Source: Candidatus Epulonipiscium fishelsonii (GTDB taxonomy: Bacteria; Bacillota; Clostridia; Lachnospirales; Cellulosilyticaceae). Taken from it: a stretch of DNA of 64,000 nt. The DNA is taken from the NCBI GenBank assembly GCA_001983455.1, contig LJDB01000045.1, positions 18,723-82,722 on the forward strand, written 5' to 3'. The position numbers and the translations under genes are program-made. The notes beneath the pieces were generated by a model. It was not told the DNA's origin, did no database searches, and saw nothing but the letters and a program-made list of their open reading frames with translations. Positions 8,321-17,221 of this stretch are shown one piece after another. The stretch's first letter is position 1; the number at the start of each line of letters is the position of its first letter.

Positions 8321-9436
8321 TTAATTTAACATTGTAACAACTTTATCTCTAAAATTTTCGTCCAAAATACATCTCATCATAAATTGGTCAATATTATTTA
8401 AAATAGTATTATAATCTTTTTGACTTAAATCATTCATCATAAGCACTATTTCAATTTTATTTCCCTCTTTATCTTCAGCATATCTTGCATCTGTTAAAAC
8501 TCCTGATATGTTTCCATTTTTAAAACCAAAATGATTTAAGTTTTCTTCAATAATAGGGTCATATACTAAATATTCCAACACATGATTTAATTCATCTTGG
8601 GCATCTTTATTAAAATATGTTCGACTATTTATTATATCTAGTAAACTCATATAATCGTTAGCAGTTGCGGAAATAAATCTATCAATCCATATTTGTTGGA
8701 TATCAAAGTTACTTGTTGCAATTTTGGCATTTTTTACTTCTGACGGAAGAGAATTTGTGTTCATCAAATCTTGAATTATTATTGCTTGATTGATATATTC
8801 TCTGTTTGTCATTTTAGTTATTCTTTTTTCCAACTCTGTTTCGCTCAAATTTTCTTTTAAATTAATATAATCCGCAATTGCTAATGCACCACCAATTGGA
8901 TAAACTTCACTATGGTCTCTTAGTCCTAGAGTTCTAATTGTTGCATTAATATTTTCAATTCCTAGATAATTCATTAAAAAATCAGTATTTGCATCTGAGT
9001 TAAACATTACCATACCTTTGACCACTTCACTAATAGAAATTGAATCGTTTTGCAATAAGTTATTTTCTTCTATATATTCAAGCCACTTTAAATGAGCATC
9101 TCCATCAATTTTTGGTAGATAATATTGTTCAATAGTATCAATGTCTACTTTAGCATGTGGCTTCAACATTTTTTCCCCAACTTGTCTTGCATATTCCACT
9201 GCTAAAGTTAGTTTAAATGTACTAGCTAAAGGCATTTTTGTAAAAGGGTTTACCGAAATTAATGGCTCATCATTTACTTCAAGCATAAACGATATAGGAG
9301 AATCCTTTTCATTGGCTTTTATATAATCAACAATTATATATGGACTTTGTGCCATAACATTAAATTTGTACACATCTGCAAATACTATCGCAGATAAAAA
9401 TAAGACAGCATATGAAACTTTACATTTTATGTTCAT
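8321..9436 (-). CDS. Secreted beta-lactamase class A-fold serine hydrolase
   Basis: The protein has 371 residues with an N-terminal signal or anchor helix (residues 7-22). The three active-site motifs of serine beta-lactamases are present: STFK at residues 72-75, SDA(N) at 147-150 in place of SDN, and KNG at 306-308 in place of KTG. The general-base Glu of class A enzymes is not obvious. The protein is longer than the roughly 290 residues of true class A enzymes and fits the Beta-lactamase2 domain found in many cell-wall proteins. It may act on peptidoglycan peptides or bind beta-lactams; resistance cannot be claimed. A TGAGG Shine-Dalgarno sequence precedes the ATG. Confidence 0.75.
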   Translation of the reverse strand: MNIKCKVSYAVLFLSAIVFADVYKFNVMAQSPYIIVDYIKANEKDSPISFMLEVNDEPLISVNPFTKMPLASTFKLTLAVEYARQVGEKMLKPHAKVDIDTIEQYYLPKIDGDAHLKWLEYIEENNLLQNDSISISEVVKGMVMFNSDANTDFLMNYLGIENINATIRTLGLRDHSEVYPIGGALAIADYINLKENLSETELEKRITKMTNREYINQAIIIQDLMNTNSLPSEVKNAKIATSNFDIQQIWIDRFISATANDYMSLLDIINSRTYFNKDAQDELNHVLEYLVYDPIIEENLNHFGFKNGNISGVLTDARYAEDKEGNKIEIVLMMNDLSQKDYNTILNNIDQFMMRCILDENFRDKVVTMLN

Positions 9437-9465
9437 AAATACCTCACTAAAATATATTTTTATAT

Positions 9466-9486
9466 AAAAAAAAGACCCTAGGTCTT
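9466..9486 (-). terminator. Small terminator or attenuator ahead of the beta-lactamase-fold gene
   Basis: Read on the minus strand, AAGACC-TAG-GGTCTT is followed by a T-run. It lies 35 bases before the start of the hydrolase gene, so it could end upstream transcripts or act as an attenuator. Confidence 0.45.
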
Positions 9487-9562
9487 CTACAGATATTAGT
9501 ATGCCACAAATATATTGGTTTAATCAAATTTTTTGCAATTCTTTTTTATTAATGCTCATTAC

Positions 9563-9614
9563 AAGTTTGGCAATAATTTCTTAGATTTTAATCTAATCTA
9601 TATTTGCCAAACTT
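9563..9614. repeat. Nested inverted repeat between two minus-strand genes
   Basis: An outer stem AAGTTTGGCAA (9563-9573) with TTGCCAAACTT (9604-9614) encloses an inner palindrome TTAGATT-TT-AATCTAA (9581-9596). It lies in the 348-base gap (9437-9784) and is probably a terminator of the GGDEF gene or a protein-binding site. Nothing else recognisable is in this gap besides the small terminator at 9466. Confidence 0.5.
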
Positions 9615-9784
9615 ATATTAATTTTTAAAGTTAAAGATACTCTAATAAGTTTCTTCACAACGATTGATCGATGTTCAATTAAATTATTATTCGACGATTT
9701 GAAAGTATTTCGTGTTATTTCCATCGTGTAGCCCCCTATAATAGTGAATATAATCAATACCATCTTAATTGTATTTTTAAATAT

Positions 9785-10849
9785 TTATACACTTTTAAAT
9801 GTATTGTTCTGATTATAAACAACTATATCTTTACCTAGATCTTTTCCTTTATATAAAGCTTCATCCGCCATCTTTATCAAGTCTTTTAGCTCGACATCTG
9901 GTAAATATTTTGTCATTCCAATTGTAAGACTTGCTTTTAAATTTAAATTTTTTATTATATCAGAATTTTTATATGTATCTCTTATTATATTTAAAACGTT
10001 TCCACAAAGATTTTCGTCTGCAGGAATTATTACAACAAATTCATCCCCACCATATCTTATTACTTCTCCATCCAAACTTTTTATATAAAATTTCAATAGC
10101 TTTGAAACATACTTGATTATTTCATCGCCTATATCATGTCCTTTTTCATCATTTATAGATTTAAAGTAGTCTATATCAATAAGAGCAATAAAAATATCTT
10201 TATTTTTAGCTTTTATTGAATCAAAAATTTTATCTAAACAACCTCTATTATATATTTGTGTCATGGGATCAAGTTCAGATTTTTTGGAAGTAAAGACTAA
10301 CATATTTGTTGTTCTTATATTAAATCCAATAAATGATCCTAAAGTTTGGAGAAAAAGTTGTTTACTAACTGTGAAATAGTCTTTTTCGCAGTGTTCTAAG
10401 AAAAATCCTCCTAAGCCTTCAATAGGCACATGTATTTTTGATTTTGGTAGATTAGATTCACAATAGTTTGGACTTGAAATACGTATTTCTTCTTCATCAT
10501 ATACATGAACTTCTTTTTTATATAGTATACTATTTTTAGACTTCTCAGTAATATATGTTTTAAAGTCATTGTTATTGTATATATTTCGTTCGAAGATTAC
10601 GATATTGTCTTTATTATCTAGCCATAAAGAACATGCGTTTGATCCAGTTACTCCCATAATCATATCTGTAGCTGATTTCATAACTTCAATAGATTTAACG
10701 GAATTTATGGCCTCCATAAATGTAGAAGAATTCATGAGATCATTAAAATTAGCAGTCTCATAAGCAGTTTTCATAATTTCACCCAGAAACCAAAGCATGC
10801 TTCTTTGAGTATCCACTTCTTTTTTTAAAGGATTTTTTTTACTTATCAT
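9785..10849 (-). CDS. Diguanylate cyclase, GGDEF domain
   Basis: The protein has 354 residues with a GAF-like N-terminal region (about 40-180) and a GGDEF domain (about 190-350). DPMTQIYNR opens the catalytic domain, IDIDYFKSIND holds the metal-binding Asp, and RYGGDEF at residues 265-271 is the intact active-site signature, so the enzyme should make c-di-GMP from two GTP. No RxxD inhibitory site is seen at the usual spacing (KSLD occurs one residue too far upstream). No transmembrane segments are present, so it is probably cytoplasmic and senses a ligand through its N-terminal domain. A strong AAGGAGGAG precedes the ATG. It may control the motility and surface genes in this window, but that link is inference. 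Confidence 0.9.
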   Translation of the reverse strand: MISKKNPLKKEVDTQRSMLWFLGEIMKTAYETANFNDLMNSSTFMEAINSVKSIEVMKSATDMIMGVTGSNACSLWLDNKDNIVIFERNIYNNNDFKTYITEKSKNSILYKKEVHVYDEEEIRISSPNYCESNLPKSKIHVPIEGLGGFFLEHCEKDYFTVSKQLFLQTLGSFIGFNIRTTNMLVFTSKKSELDPMTQIYNRGCLDKIFDSIKAKNKDIFIALIDIDYFKSINDEKGHDIGDEIIKYVSKLLKFYIKSLDGEVIRYGGDEFVVIIPADENLCGNVLNIIRDTYKNSDIIKNLNLKASLTIGMTKYLPDVELKDLIKMADEALYKGKDLGKDIVVYNQNNTFKSV

Positions 10850-11020
10850 ATATACTCCTCCTTAATTTTACCGACAAACCAATTATATGATATATTTTAC
10901 AAAAGTATAAATACTTTGTTGTGAAAATATCTTTTAAAAAAATATCATCACATTTTTTTTAGTAAAGTACACTGGTAAACCGTATATTTTTTTGTTGAAA
11001 TTTAAGGATAAAAATATTTT

Positions 11021-11053
11021 CTTTATATATCCTTTATATATCCTTTATATATA
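11021..11053. repeat. Three tandem 11-bp repeats
   Basis: CTTTATATATC occurs twice in tandem and a third time with a final A. It lies in the AT-rich gap between the cyclase gene and the rmlA pseudo-copy, and bases 10850-11104 hold no other feature that I can identify. Confidence 0.6.
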
Positions 11054-11104
11054 ATATTACTAACTATACTAAGATATGAAAATGTTTATCAAAAAATATC
11101 TAGT

Positions 11105-11546
11105 ATCCTATAGTTTATTTATTACATGATATAAGTAAATCGGGTATATTTCGGAATATGCTATTGAATTTCCTAATATTTTGTTATTATATGATGTCTT
11201 AATTAAAATTGGAAGTTATCCAAATTTAATCCTATACAAAGCAAAGAAAATAATTTATATTTTTATACTGGTTGATCTAAAGTCAATATCTTTTACTATT
11301 CAAATTTACTATATAATTTATATATAAACATGAAAAAATTGACAGGATTAACCTATATATGTCAATTTGAAGGTTATGAATAAGGGGCTGTACCACTAAG
11401 ACATATAATTACAAATGTTTTATCAAAGCAGTTTTTATCTATATATGATAAATCTGTTATTTACTATCAATATTAATGTGAACCATTTTTATAAAAATCT
11501 GCTTGGCAATGGAGAAAATCTATGGATGTATTTCAAACATAAAGCG
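11105..11546 (+). pseudogene. Decayed tandem copy of the rmlA upstream region and 5' end
   Basis: This stretch aligns with 11547-12045, which is the rmlA upstream region plus the first 80 or so codons. Matching blocks include TAGTTTATT..TTACATGATATA (11111 and 11553), GACAGGATTAAC (11341 and 11767), CTATATATGATAAA (11439 and 11887) and AATGGAGAAAA (11508 and 12006). The offset grows from 442 to 498 because the left copy lost about 50 bases, and the bases around the start codon are also deleted. No open frame remains. It is a tandem duplication whose upstream copy has degenerated. Confidence 0.85.
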
Positions 11547-11807
11547 TAATGGTAGTTTATTTTTTACATGATATAGCTAAAAATATTCTATTACATTTTT
11601 TGTACTTTTTTATTATATGAGCTATTACTTAAAGTTGAAATTTGTACATTTAAAATTTTATACAAAAAAAAAAAACGATTTATGTTTTTATAATAGTTCA
11701 TCTATAAACAACATCTTTTTTTATTCAAATTTGCTATCACATTCTACATATAAACAGCGCAAAATGGACAGGATTAACTTATACATTTAAGTTTGGAGGG
11801 TATGAAT

Positions 11808-12680
11808 ATGAAAGGAATTATATTAGCAGGGGGTAGTGGCACTAGGTTATATCCTATTACAAAAGTTTTGTCAAAACAACTTTTGCCTATATATGATAAA
11901 CCAATGATTTACTATCCATTATCAACATTAATGTTAGCAAACATCCGTGAAGTGCTTATTATTTCAACACCACAGGATTTACCCCTTTATGAAAAGCTGT
12001 TAGGAAATGGAGAAAACCTAGGAATGCACTTCGAGTATAAAGTGCAACCAGAACCAAAAGGACTAGCACAGGCTTTCTTAATTGGAGAAGAATTTATTGG
12101 TAATGAAAAAGTAGCTCTTGTTTTAGGAGATAATATTTTTTATGGGAAGGGATTTAGTGGAGCTTTGATAAATGCATCTAAGCTAACCGAAGGTGGAACA
12201 ATTTTTGGCTATACTGTAAGCGACCCAACAGCTTATGGAGTTGTTGAATTTGATAAAAATGGTAAAGCTATCTCTATTGAGGAAAAACCTACACACCCAA
12301 AATCAAATTATGCTGTTCCAGGGTTGTATTTTTATGATAATGATGTAATTGAAATTGCTAAAACTATAAAGCCTTCTGCTAGAGGAGAGCTTGAAATAAC
12401 GGCTGTAAACAACGAGTATTTGAAGCAAGGGAAGTTAAATGTTGAATTGTTTGGTCGTGGAATGGCATGGCTTGATACAGGAACATGTGAAGGACTTATT
12501 GAAGCTAGTAGTTTTGTGCAGGCAATTCAAAAACGTCAGGGATTGTATGTGTCTTGTATTGAGGAGATAGCATATAGAAACAAATGGATTACAAAAGAAC
12601 AACTTATTGAAATAGCACAACCTATGTTAAAAATAGAATACGGACAATATTTAATGAATATTGCAAACGATCAAATTTAA
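11808..12680 (+). CDS. rmlA: Glucose-1-phosphate thymidylyltransferase
   Basis: RmlA joins glucose-1-phosphate and dTTP to make dTDP-glucose, the first step of dTDP-L-rhamnose synthesis. The N-terminal nucleotidyltransferase signature is complete ([20 protein letters not shown]), followed by [14 protein letters not shown] and VLGDNIFYG. The length of 290 residues is typical. I chose ATG 11808 because GGAGGG lies 7 bases upstream; a TTG at 11793 and an ATG at 11802 are too close to that site. rmlB follows after 15 bases in the same operon. The promoter region and gene start were duplicated upstream and the extra copy has decayed. The product probably feeds surface glycans. Confidence 0.95.
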   Translation: MKGIILAGGSGTRLYPITKVLSKQLLPIYDKPMIYYPLSTLMLANIREVLIISTPQDLPLYEKLLGNGENLGMHFEYKVQPEPKGLAQAFLIGEEFIGNEKVALVLGDNIFYGKGFSGALINASKLTEGGTIFGYTVSDPTAYGVVEFDKNGKAISIEEKPTHPKSNYAVPGLYFYDNDVIEIAKTIKPSARGELEITAVNNEYLKQGKLNVELFGRGMAWLDTGTCEGLIEASSFVQAIQKRQGLYVSCIEEIAYRNKWITKEQLIEIAQPMLKIEYGQYLMNIANDQI

Positions 12681-12695
12681 TTGGAGGGACAATAC

Positions 12696-13754
12696 ATGAT
12701 TTTAGTAACTGGCGGAGCAGGATTTATAGGGAGTAATTTTGTAAAATATATGCTTGAACAATATGAGGATAGTATTATAAATTTAGACCTGCTAACATAT
12801 GCAGGTAACTTGGAAAATTTAAGGGAAGTCCAAGACAATAATAAACATATATTTATTAAAGGTGACATTAGAGACAAAGCCCTAGTTGAAAATATATTTA
12901 AACAATATGAAATTGATACAGTAATAAACTTTGCAGCGGAAAGTCACGTTGATAGAAGTATAGAAGATCCATTTATATTTTTATCCACTAATATAGAAGG
13001 AACTCAAACTTTATTGGATGTTGCAAAGAATAATTGGAAGATAAATCCTAAAGATAAGTACAGCAAAGAATATAAAAATGGCGTTAAATTTATTCAAGTA
13101 TCAACAGATGAGGTATATGGTGCTTTGGGAAAAGAAGGACTATTTACAGAAACAACACCCCTTGCACCAAATAGTCCATATTCGGCTTCAAAGACCAGTG
13201 CAGATTTATTTGTTAGGGCATATTATAAAACATTTGGACTGCCTATAAATATTACAAGATGTTCAAATAACTATGGCCCATATCAATTTCCAGAAAAGTT
13301 GATACCTCTAATGATTAATAATTGTATAAACAATATAAGTTTGCCTGTATATGGAGATGGTTTGCAAATTAGAGATTGGCTATATGTAGAAGACCATTGT
13401 AGTGCAATTGCTAGTGTTTGGAAGAAAGGAAAAGTAGGAGAGATATATAATATTGGAGGGAATAACGAAAAGGCAAATATTAATATTGTTAAATTAATAA
13501 TTCACACACTAGGAAAAACAGAAAGTTTAATTACTTATGTACAAGATAGGCCAGGACATGATAGGCGATATGCTATAGATAATAATAAAATTACATCCGA
13601 ATTGGGTTGGTCGCCAAAATATACTTTTGAAGAAGGAATAAAGATGACTATTAAATGGTATGAAGATAATATTGATTGGCTAAATAGAATAGTTTCGGGG
13701 GAATATTATGAGCGAGGAGCAAAATATGAAAATCATTCCAAGATTTATAACTAG
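12696..13754 (+). CDS. rmlB: dTDP-glucose 4,6-dehydratase
   Basis: RmlB oxidises and dehydrates dTDP-glucose to dTDP-4-keto-6-deoxyglucose with bound NAD. Visible are the Rossmann motif GGAGFIGSNFV, the catalytic STDEVYG and YSASK (Tyr and Lys of the SDR triad), and NNYGPYQFPEKLIP. The length of 352 residues is normal. The start ATG at 12696 has TTGGAGGG upstream. The 3' end overlaps the start of the downstream serine hydrolase by 29 bases, so the two are translationally linked. The rhamnose pathway is completed by rmlD and rmlC at 27-28 kb. Confidence 0.95.
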   Translation: MILVTGGAGFIGSNFVKYMLEQYEDSIINLDLLTYAGNLENLREVQDNNKHIFIKGDIRDKALVENIFKQYEIDTVINFAAESHVDRSIEDPFIFLSTNIEGTQTLLDVAKNNWKINPKDKYSKEYKNGVKFIQVSTDEVYGALGKEGLFTETTPLAPNSPYSASKTSADLFVRAYYKTFGLPINITRCSNNYGPYQFPEKLIPLMINNCINNISLPVYGDGLQIRDWLYVEDHCSAIASVWKKGKVGEIYNIGGNNEKANINIVKLIIHTLGKTESLITYVQDRPGHDRRYAIDNNKITSELGWSPKYTFEEGIKMTIKWYEDNIDWLNRIVSGEYYERGAKYENHSKIYN

Positions 13755-15783
13755 CTTGTTAATTATAACTCTAGTTTTAAATCCAACCATTGCCAGACAA
13801 ATTGTAGGGTATGTTCCAGATAAACCAATGCCTGCAGCACAAATGTATGCAGACTTTTTAATCGAAAATGCAGGGGTTCAAAACATTCAATATGCTCTAA
13901 TAAGGGATGGAAAATTTATTGTTTCAGGAGCAAGTGGAATTAACAGCAGAGTAAATCATAATGATATAAGTACTACACACATGTATCCTATTGGTTCAGT
14001 AAGCAAAATGTTTACAGCGGTTGCAATTATGAACTTAGTTGAAGAAGGTAAGTTGGAACTAAATGCACCTATAGTAACTTATCTTCCTGAATTTAAGATG
14101 GCAGATGACCGCTACAAAAATATTACAGTAAGAATGCTGATAAATCACTCTTCTGGCTTTATGGGAAATGATAGTGAGGACGCTTTATTATTTAACGATA
14201 ATGACACAATAAATCATGATACATTGCTTGAAAGATTATCAACACAGCGTTTAAAAGCAAATCCTGGAGAATTTTCAGTTTATTGTAACACAGGGTTTGC
14301 TGTAGCTGAATTATTAATAGAAAAAGTTAGTGGAATGACTTTTACAGACTATATTCATACTTACATTACTCAACCTCTAGACCTAGTGAACACAAAAACA
14401 CCTTTAGATGAGTTTAACACAGAGTATGTAGTAAAATCCTTTGTTCCCACTTATGTCGAAAGTATTACCAGAGATTTCCCTATAGAAATGTTAAATATGA
14501 TCGGAACAGGTGGAATATATTCTACTGCTGAAGATTTATGTTTATTTGCAGATGTATTTTTAGACGAAGATATTTTAACTCAAGCCTCCATTGGTATTAT
14601 GCAAGTTCCACAATATACTACTGGTTTGTGGCATGATGATGGAAAAGGGATAATGGAGTTTGGCCTTGGATGGGACAATATAGCAATGTATCCTTTTAAT
14701 GAGCAAGGAATTCAAGTACTTAGCAAAAATGGAGATACTATAACTTCTCATGCAAGTTTATTAATTGCCCCAGAGTATGACATTGCTGTTGCTGTACTTT
14801 CTGCTGGCGGAACATCAACATTTAACCAATCTATGGCTGGGCAAATGTTACTAGATGAATTGCTGAAAAAAGGCAACATGGTTATGCCTGTATATCCTGA
14901 AATCCTACCAGCACAAGCTCCAATTGCTCTTCCACCAGAATATATGAAGTTCAATGGTATTTATGCAAATAATATATATGAATTTGAAATTGAAATTGAG
15001 CCAGATGGTATAATGAAAGTATCTGTACCTAGTGTTCCTGAAGCTCCTGCTCAAGTATTTTTTCATCAAGGAAATGGTTCGTTTAAAGATCAAACAGGTA
15101 CAATTATAGTGGAATTCATTGAAGAAAGTAATGGCAACACTTATCTAAAAGTAAGTAATATGATTAACACTGGTCTTTTGCCTATCGCTTCAACCATATA
15201 TCAGATGCAACAGCTAAAACCTTTTCCTGTTTCTGATAAAGTAGAGCAAGCTTGGAAGCTTCGTTTAGGAAAAAAATATTATCAAATAAATGAAAAATAT
15301 AGTTCACTATTATACGTGGCTGGCCTTCCTGTCACAGAAATGCCAAGAGAAATACTAGTAGAAGGATATTTTTCAAACTTTAAAATTAAAGATGCAAACA
15401 TTTTAGAAACCACTATTCAAATCCCTCAAAATGATGGCCGTGACGTACAAGACCTAGTGTTTTATAAAGATGGTGGGTATGAATATATAAAAGGAAATAG
15501 TTCCATTTATATTGAAGAGAAAGCCGTTAAACTTTTAGAAACAGGCACGTATTCTATTGATGAAGATGGCTTTGCTATATATTTTAAACCTTCTGTATAT
15601 GATAAAACCGTAAGGATTTCTATTAATGAAGGAAAAGGCATGTTTGCTATATATGATGATTTAGGCCAATGTGTTTATAGCTCTATGATTGAGCCCAAAA
15701 ATAAAACCATCGAATTACCACCAGATGCAATAGTTGTTATTGCAGGTGATGTAGGTACTACTTTTGATATAGTAAAGGACTAG
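13726..15783 (+). CDS. Large secreted serine hydrolase (beta-lactamase class C/PBP-like), copy 1
   Basis: The protein has 685 residues. A signal peptide (residues 1-24) is followed by a class C-type domain (about 35-390) with SVSK at residues 91-94 (nucleophile Ser91, Lys94) and YCN at 186-188. The third motif is weak (SKNGDTITSHAS). Two further domains follow, the last beginning near residue 500 (KRLGKxYY-type). The whole protein is paralogous to the product of 32959-35046. Family members are D-Ala-D-Ala-type peptidases or esterases of the envelope. The start ATG 13726 was chosen because GAGGAG lies 6 bases upstream, although an in-frame ATG lies at 13708. It overlaps rmlB, suggesting envelope work together with rhamnose glycan synthesis. 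Confidence 0.8.
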   Translation: MKIIPRFITSLLIITLVLNPTIARQIVGYVPDKPMPAAQMYADFLIENAGVQNIQYALIRDGKFIVSGASGINSRVNHNDISTTHMYPIGSVSKMFTAVAIMNLVEEGKLELNAPIVTYLPEFKMADDRYKNITVRMLINHSSGFMGNDSEDALLFNDNDTINHDTLLERLSTQRLKANPGEFSVYCNTGFAVAELLIEKVSGMTFTDYIHTYITQPLDLVNTKTPLDEFNTEYVVKSFVPTYVESITRDFPIEMLNMIGTGGIYSTAEDLCLFADVFLDEDILTQASIGIMQVPQYTTGLWHDDGKGIMEFGLGWDNIAMYPFNEQGIQVLSKNGDTITSHASLLIAPEYDIAVAVLSAGGTSTFNQSMAGQMLLDELLKKGNMVMPVYPEILPAQAPIALPPEYMKFNGIYANNIYEFEIEIEPDGIMKVSVPSVPEAPAQVFFHQGNGSFKDQTGTIIVEFIEESNGNTYLKVSNMINTGLLPIASTIYQMQQLKPFPVSDKVEQAWKLRLGKKYYQINEKYSSLLYVAGLPVTEMPREILVEGYFSNFKIKDANILETTIQIPQNDGRDVQDLVFYKDGGYEYIKGNSSIYIEEKAVKLLETGTYSIDEDGFAIYFKPSVYDKTVRISINEGKGMFAIYDDLGQCVYSSMIEPKNKTIELPPDAIVVIAGDVGTTFDIVKD

Positions 15784-15847
15784 TTTTACCTCAGTTTTTC
15801 ATGTTTTATCAAAATAATAGATTTATTTGTATAACATTTAAAAATGT

Positions 15848-15904
15848 TGTCAAGAATAATTATTACGAATATCCTTGACAATATATGTTTATAGGTGATA
15901 AAAT
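15848..15904 (+). promoter_or_regulatory. str operon promoter with overlapping inverted repeat
   Basis: TTGACA (15875-15880) and TAAAAT (15899-15904) are separated by 18 bases and form a strong sigma-A-type promoter. The -35 box is also the right arm of an inverted repeat, TGTCAAG (15848-15854) with CTTGACA (15874-15880). Confidence 0.65.
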
Positions 15905-16098
15905 CGTACAGTATGCAAGACAAAATTACTAAATACTAGGTCAACTATTTGGTAGTTTTATGCATTGAGGCGGTCTGAACACGCCTATGAGAATAAGATA
16001 TCAATTTTCTCAATCCTATAAGTTACGTTGGAAGTTCAGTACATTGTTGTATCTATTACAAACGATTAAGTAATTATTAGTAAAAGGAGGTTCGGGAA
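15905..16098 (+). promoter_or_regulatory. Long structured leader of the str operon
   Basis: About 190 bases separate the promoter from rpsL. Short stems are visible (AGGCG with CGCCT near 15968-15987; GAGAA with TTCTC near 15989-16011). It may be a ribosomal-protein autoregulatory leader; no known motif is matched. Confidence 0.35.
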
Positions 16099-16521
16099 AT
16101 GCCTACATTTAACCAATTAGTGCGTAAAGGAAGAAAAACTGTTGAGAAAAAATCTACTGCACCAGCTTTGCAAAAAGGGTTCAACTCTTTACACAAACGT
16201 GCAATAGATATTTCTGCTCCACAAAAAAGAGGAGTTTGTACAGCTGTTAAAACAGCAACTCCAAAAAAACCAAACTCTGCACTTCGTAAAATTGCAAGGG
16301 TACGTCTTACAAACGGAATTGAAGTAACAGCTTATATTCCTGGAGAAGGACACAACTTGCAAGAACATAGTGTAGTTTTGATCCGTGGAGGTAGGGTAAA
16401 AGACTTACCTGGTACACGTTATCATATTGTACGTGGTACACTTGATACGGCTGGAGTTGCCAAAAGAACTCAATCACGTTCAAAATATGGAGCTAAGAGA
16501 CCAAAAGCCGCTAAAAAATAA
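16099..16521 (+). CDS. rpsL: 30S ribosomal protein S12
   Basis: S12 sits at the decoding centre of the small subunit. The protein has 140 residues with the invariant segments [11 protein letters not shown] and GGRVKDLPG; the two lysines whose change gives streptomycin resistance are both present (sensitive type). AAAGGAGG precedes the ATG. It is the first gene of the rpsL-rpsG-fusA-tuf operon. Confidence 0.98.
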   Translation: MPTFNQLVRKGRKTVEKKSTAPALQKGFNSLHKRAIDISAPQKRGVCTAVKTATPKKPNSALRKIARVRLTNGIEVTAYIPGEGHNLQEHSVVLIRGGRVKDLPGTRYHIVRGTLDTAGVAKRTQSRSKYGAKRPKAAKK

Positions 16522-16532
16522 ACCAAAGGATT

Positions 16533-16589
16533 GCCCGTTTAACCAAATACTTATAGCTTAATCGCTCTAACATATATTTATTAAACGGC
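16533..16589 (+). promoter_or_regulatory. Inverted repeat between rpsL and rpsG
   Basis: GCCCGTTTAA (16533-16542) pairs with TTAAACGGC (16581-16589), with one bulged base. In E. coli, S7 represses its operon by binding the S12-S7 intercistronic RNA; this hairpin occupies the same place, so it is a candidate S7 site. Confidence 0.4.
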
Positions 16590-16657
16590 ATATACGATTT
16601 CTTTTTTTAAAGAAACGAGTACCTATGATTTATCAAATTTGTTAAGGAGGGAAGAAA

Positions 16658-17128
16658 ATGCCACGTAAAGGACATATCGCAAAAAGAGACGTTCTTGCTG
16701 ACCCACTATATAACAGTAAATTAGTTACAAAACTAATTAATACAGTTATGTTAGATGGAAAAAGAGGAACAGCTCAAAAAATTGTTTATGGTGCATTTGA
16801 AATTGTAAATGAAAAAACTGGCAGAGATTCTTTAGATGTTTTTGAAGAAGCTTTAGAGAATATCATGCCTGTACTTGAAGTAAAAGCAAGACGTGTAGGA
16901 GGAGCTACTTATCAAGTTCCTATGGAAGTTCGTCCTGAAAGAAGACAAACTTTAGGACTTAGATGGCTAATCACTTTCACACGTAAACGTGGAGAAAGAA
17001 CGTCTATGCAAGCACTTGCTGCTGAAATACTTGATGCATTAAACAACACAGGTGGAGCAGTTAAGAAAAAAGAAGATACTCACAAAATGGCAGAAGCAAA
17101 TAAAGCATTTGCTCATTATAGATGGTAG
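16658..17128 (+). CDS. rpsG: 30S ribosomal protein S7
   Basis: S7 initiates assembly of the 30S head by binding the 3' major domain of 16S rRNA. The protein has 156 residues and reads [20 protein letters not shown], then [16 protein letters not shown], and ends in the usual [20 protein letters not shown] precedes the ATG. It is the second gene of the str operon. Confidence 0.98.
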   Translation: MPRKGHIAKRDVLADPLYNSKLVTKLINTVMLDGKRGTAQKIVYGAFEIVNEKTGRDSLDVFEEALENIMPVLEVKARRVGGATYQVPMEVRPERRQTLGLRWLITFTRKRGERTSMQALAAEILDALNNTGGAVKKKEDTHKMAEANKAFAHYRW

Positions 17129-17221
17129 AGATAATTTAGTCCCAATGAAGGGATATTTGGTAGTATATTATAGGCAAAATTTATAATTTTGTCCTATACG
17201 TTTAAGAAGGAGGCTATTATC

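Noticed and set aside
8321..9436. Beta-lactam resistance gene
   Set aside because: The three Ser-enzyme motifs are present but two are altered (SDA, KNG), the general-base Glu is not seen and the length is unusual. A cell-wall enzyme is as likely.
9785..10849. c-di-GMP riboswitch control linked to the GGDEF gene
   Set aside because: I looked for the conserved GEMM core in the intergenic regions and found none.
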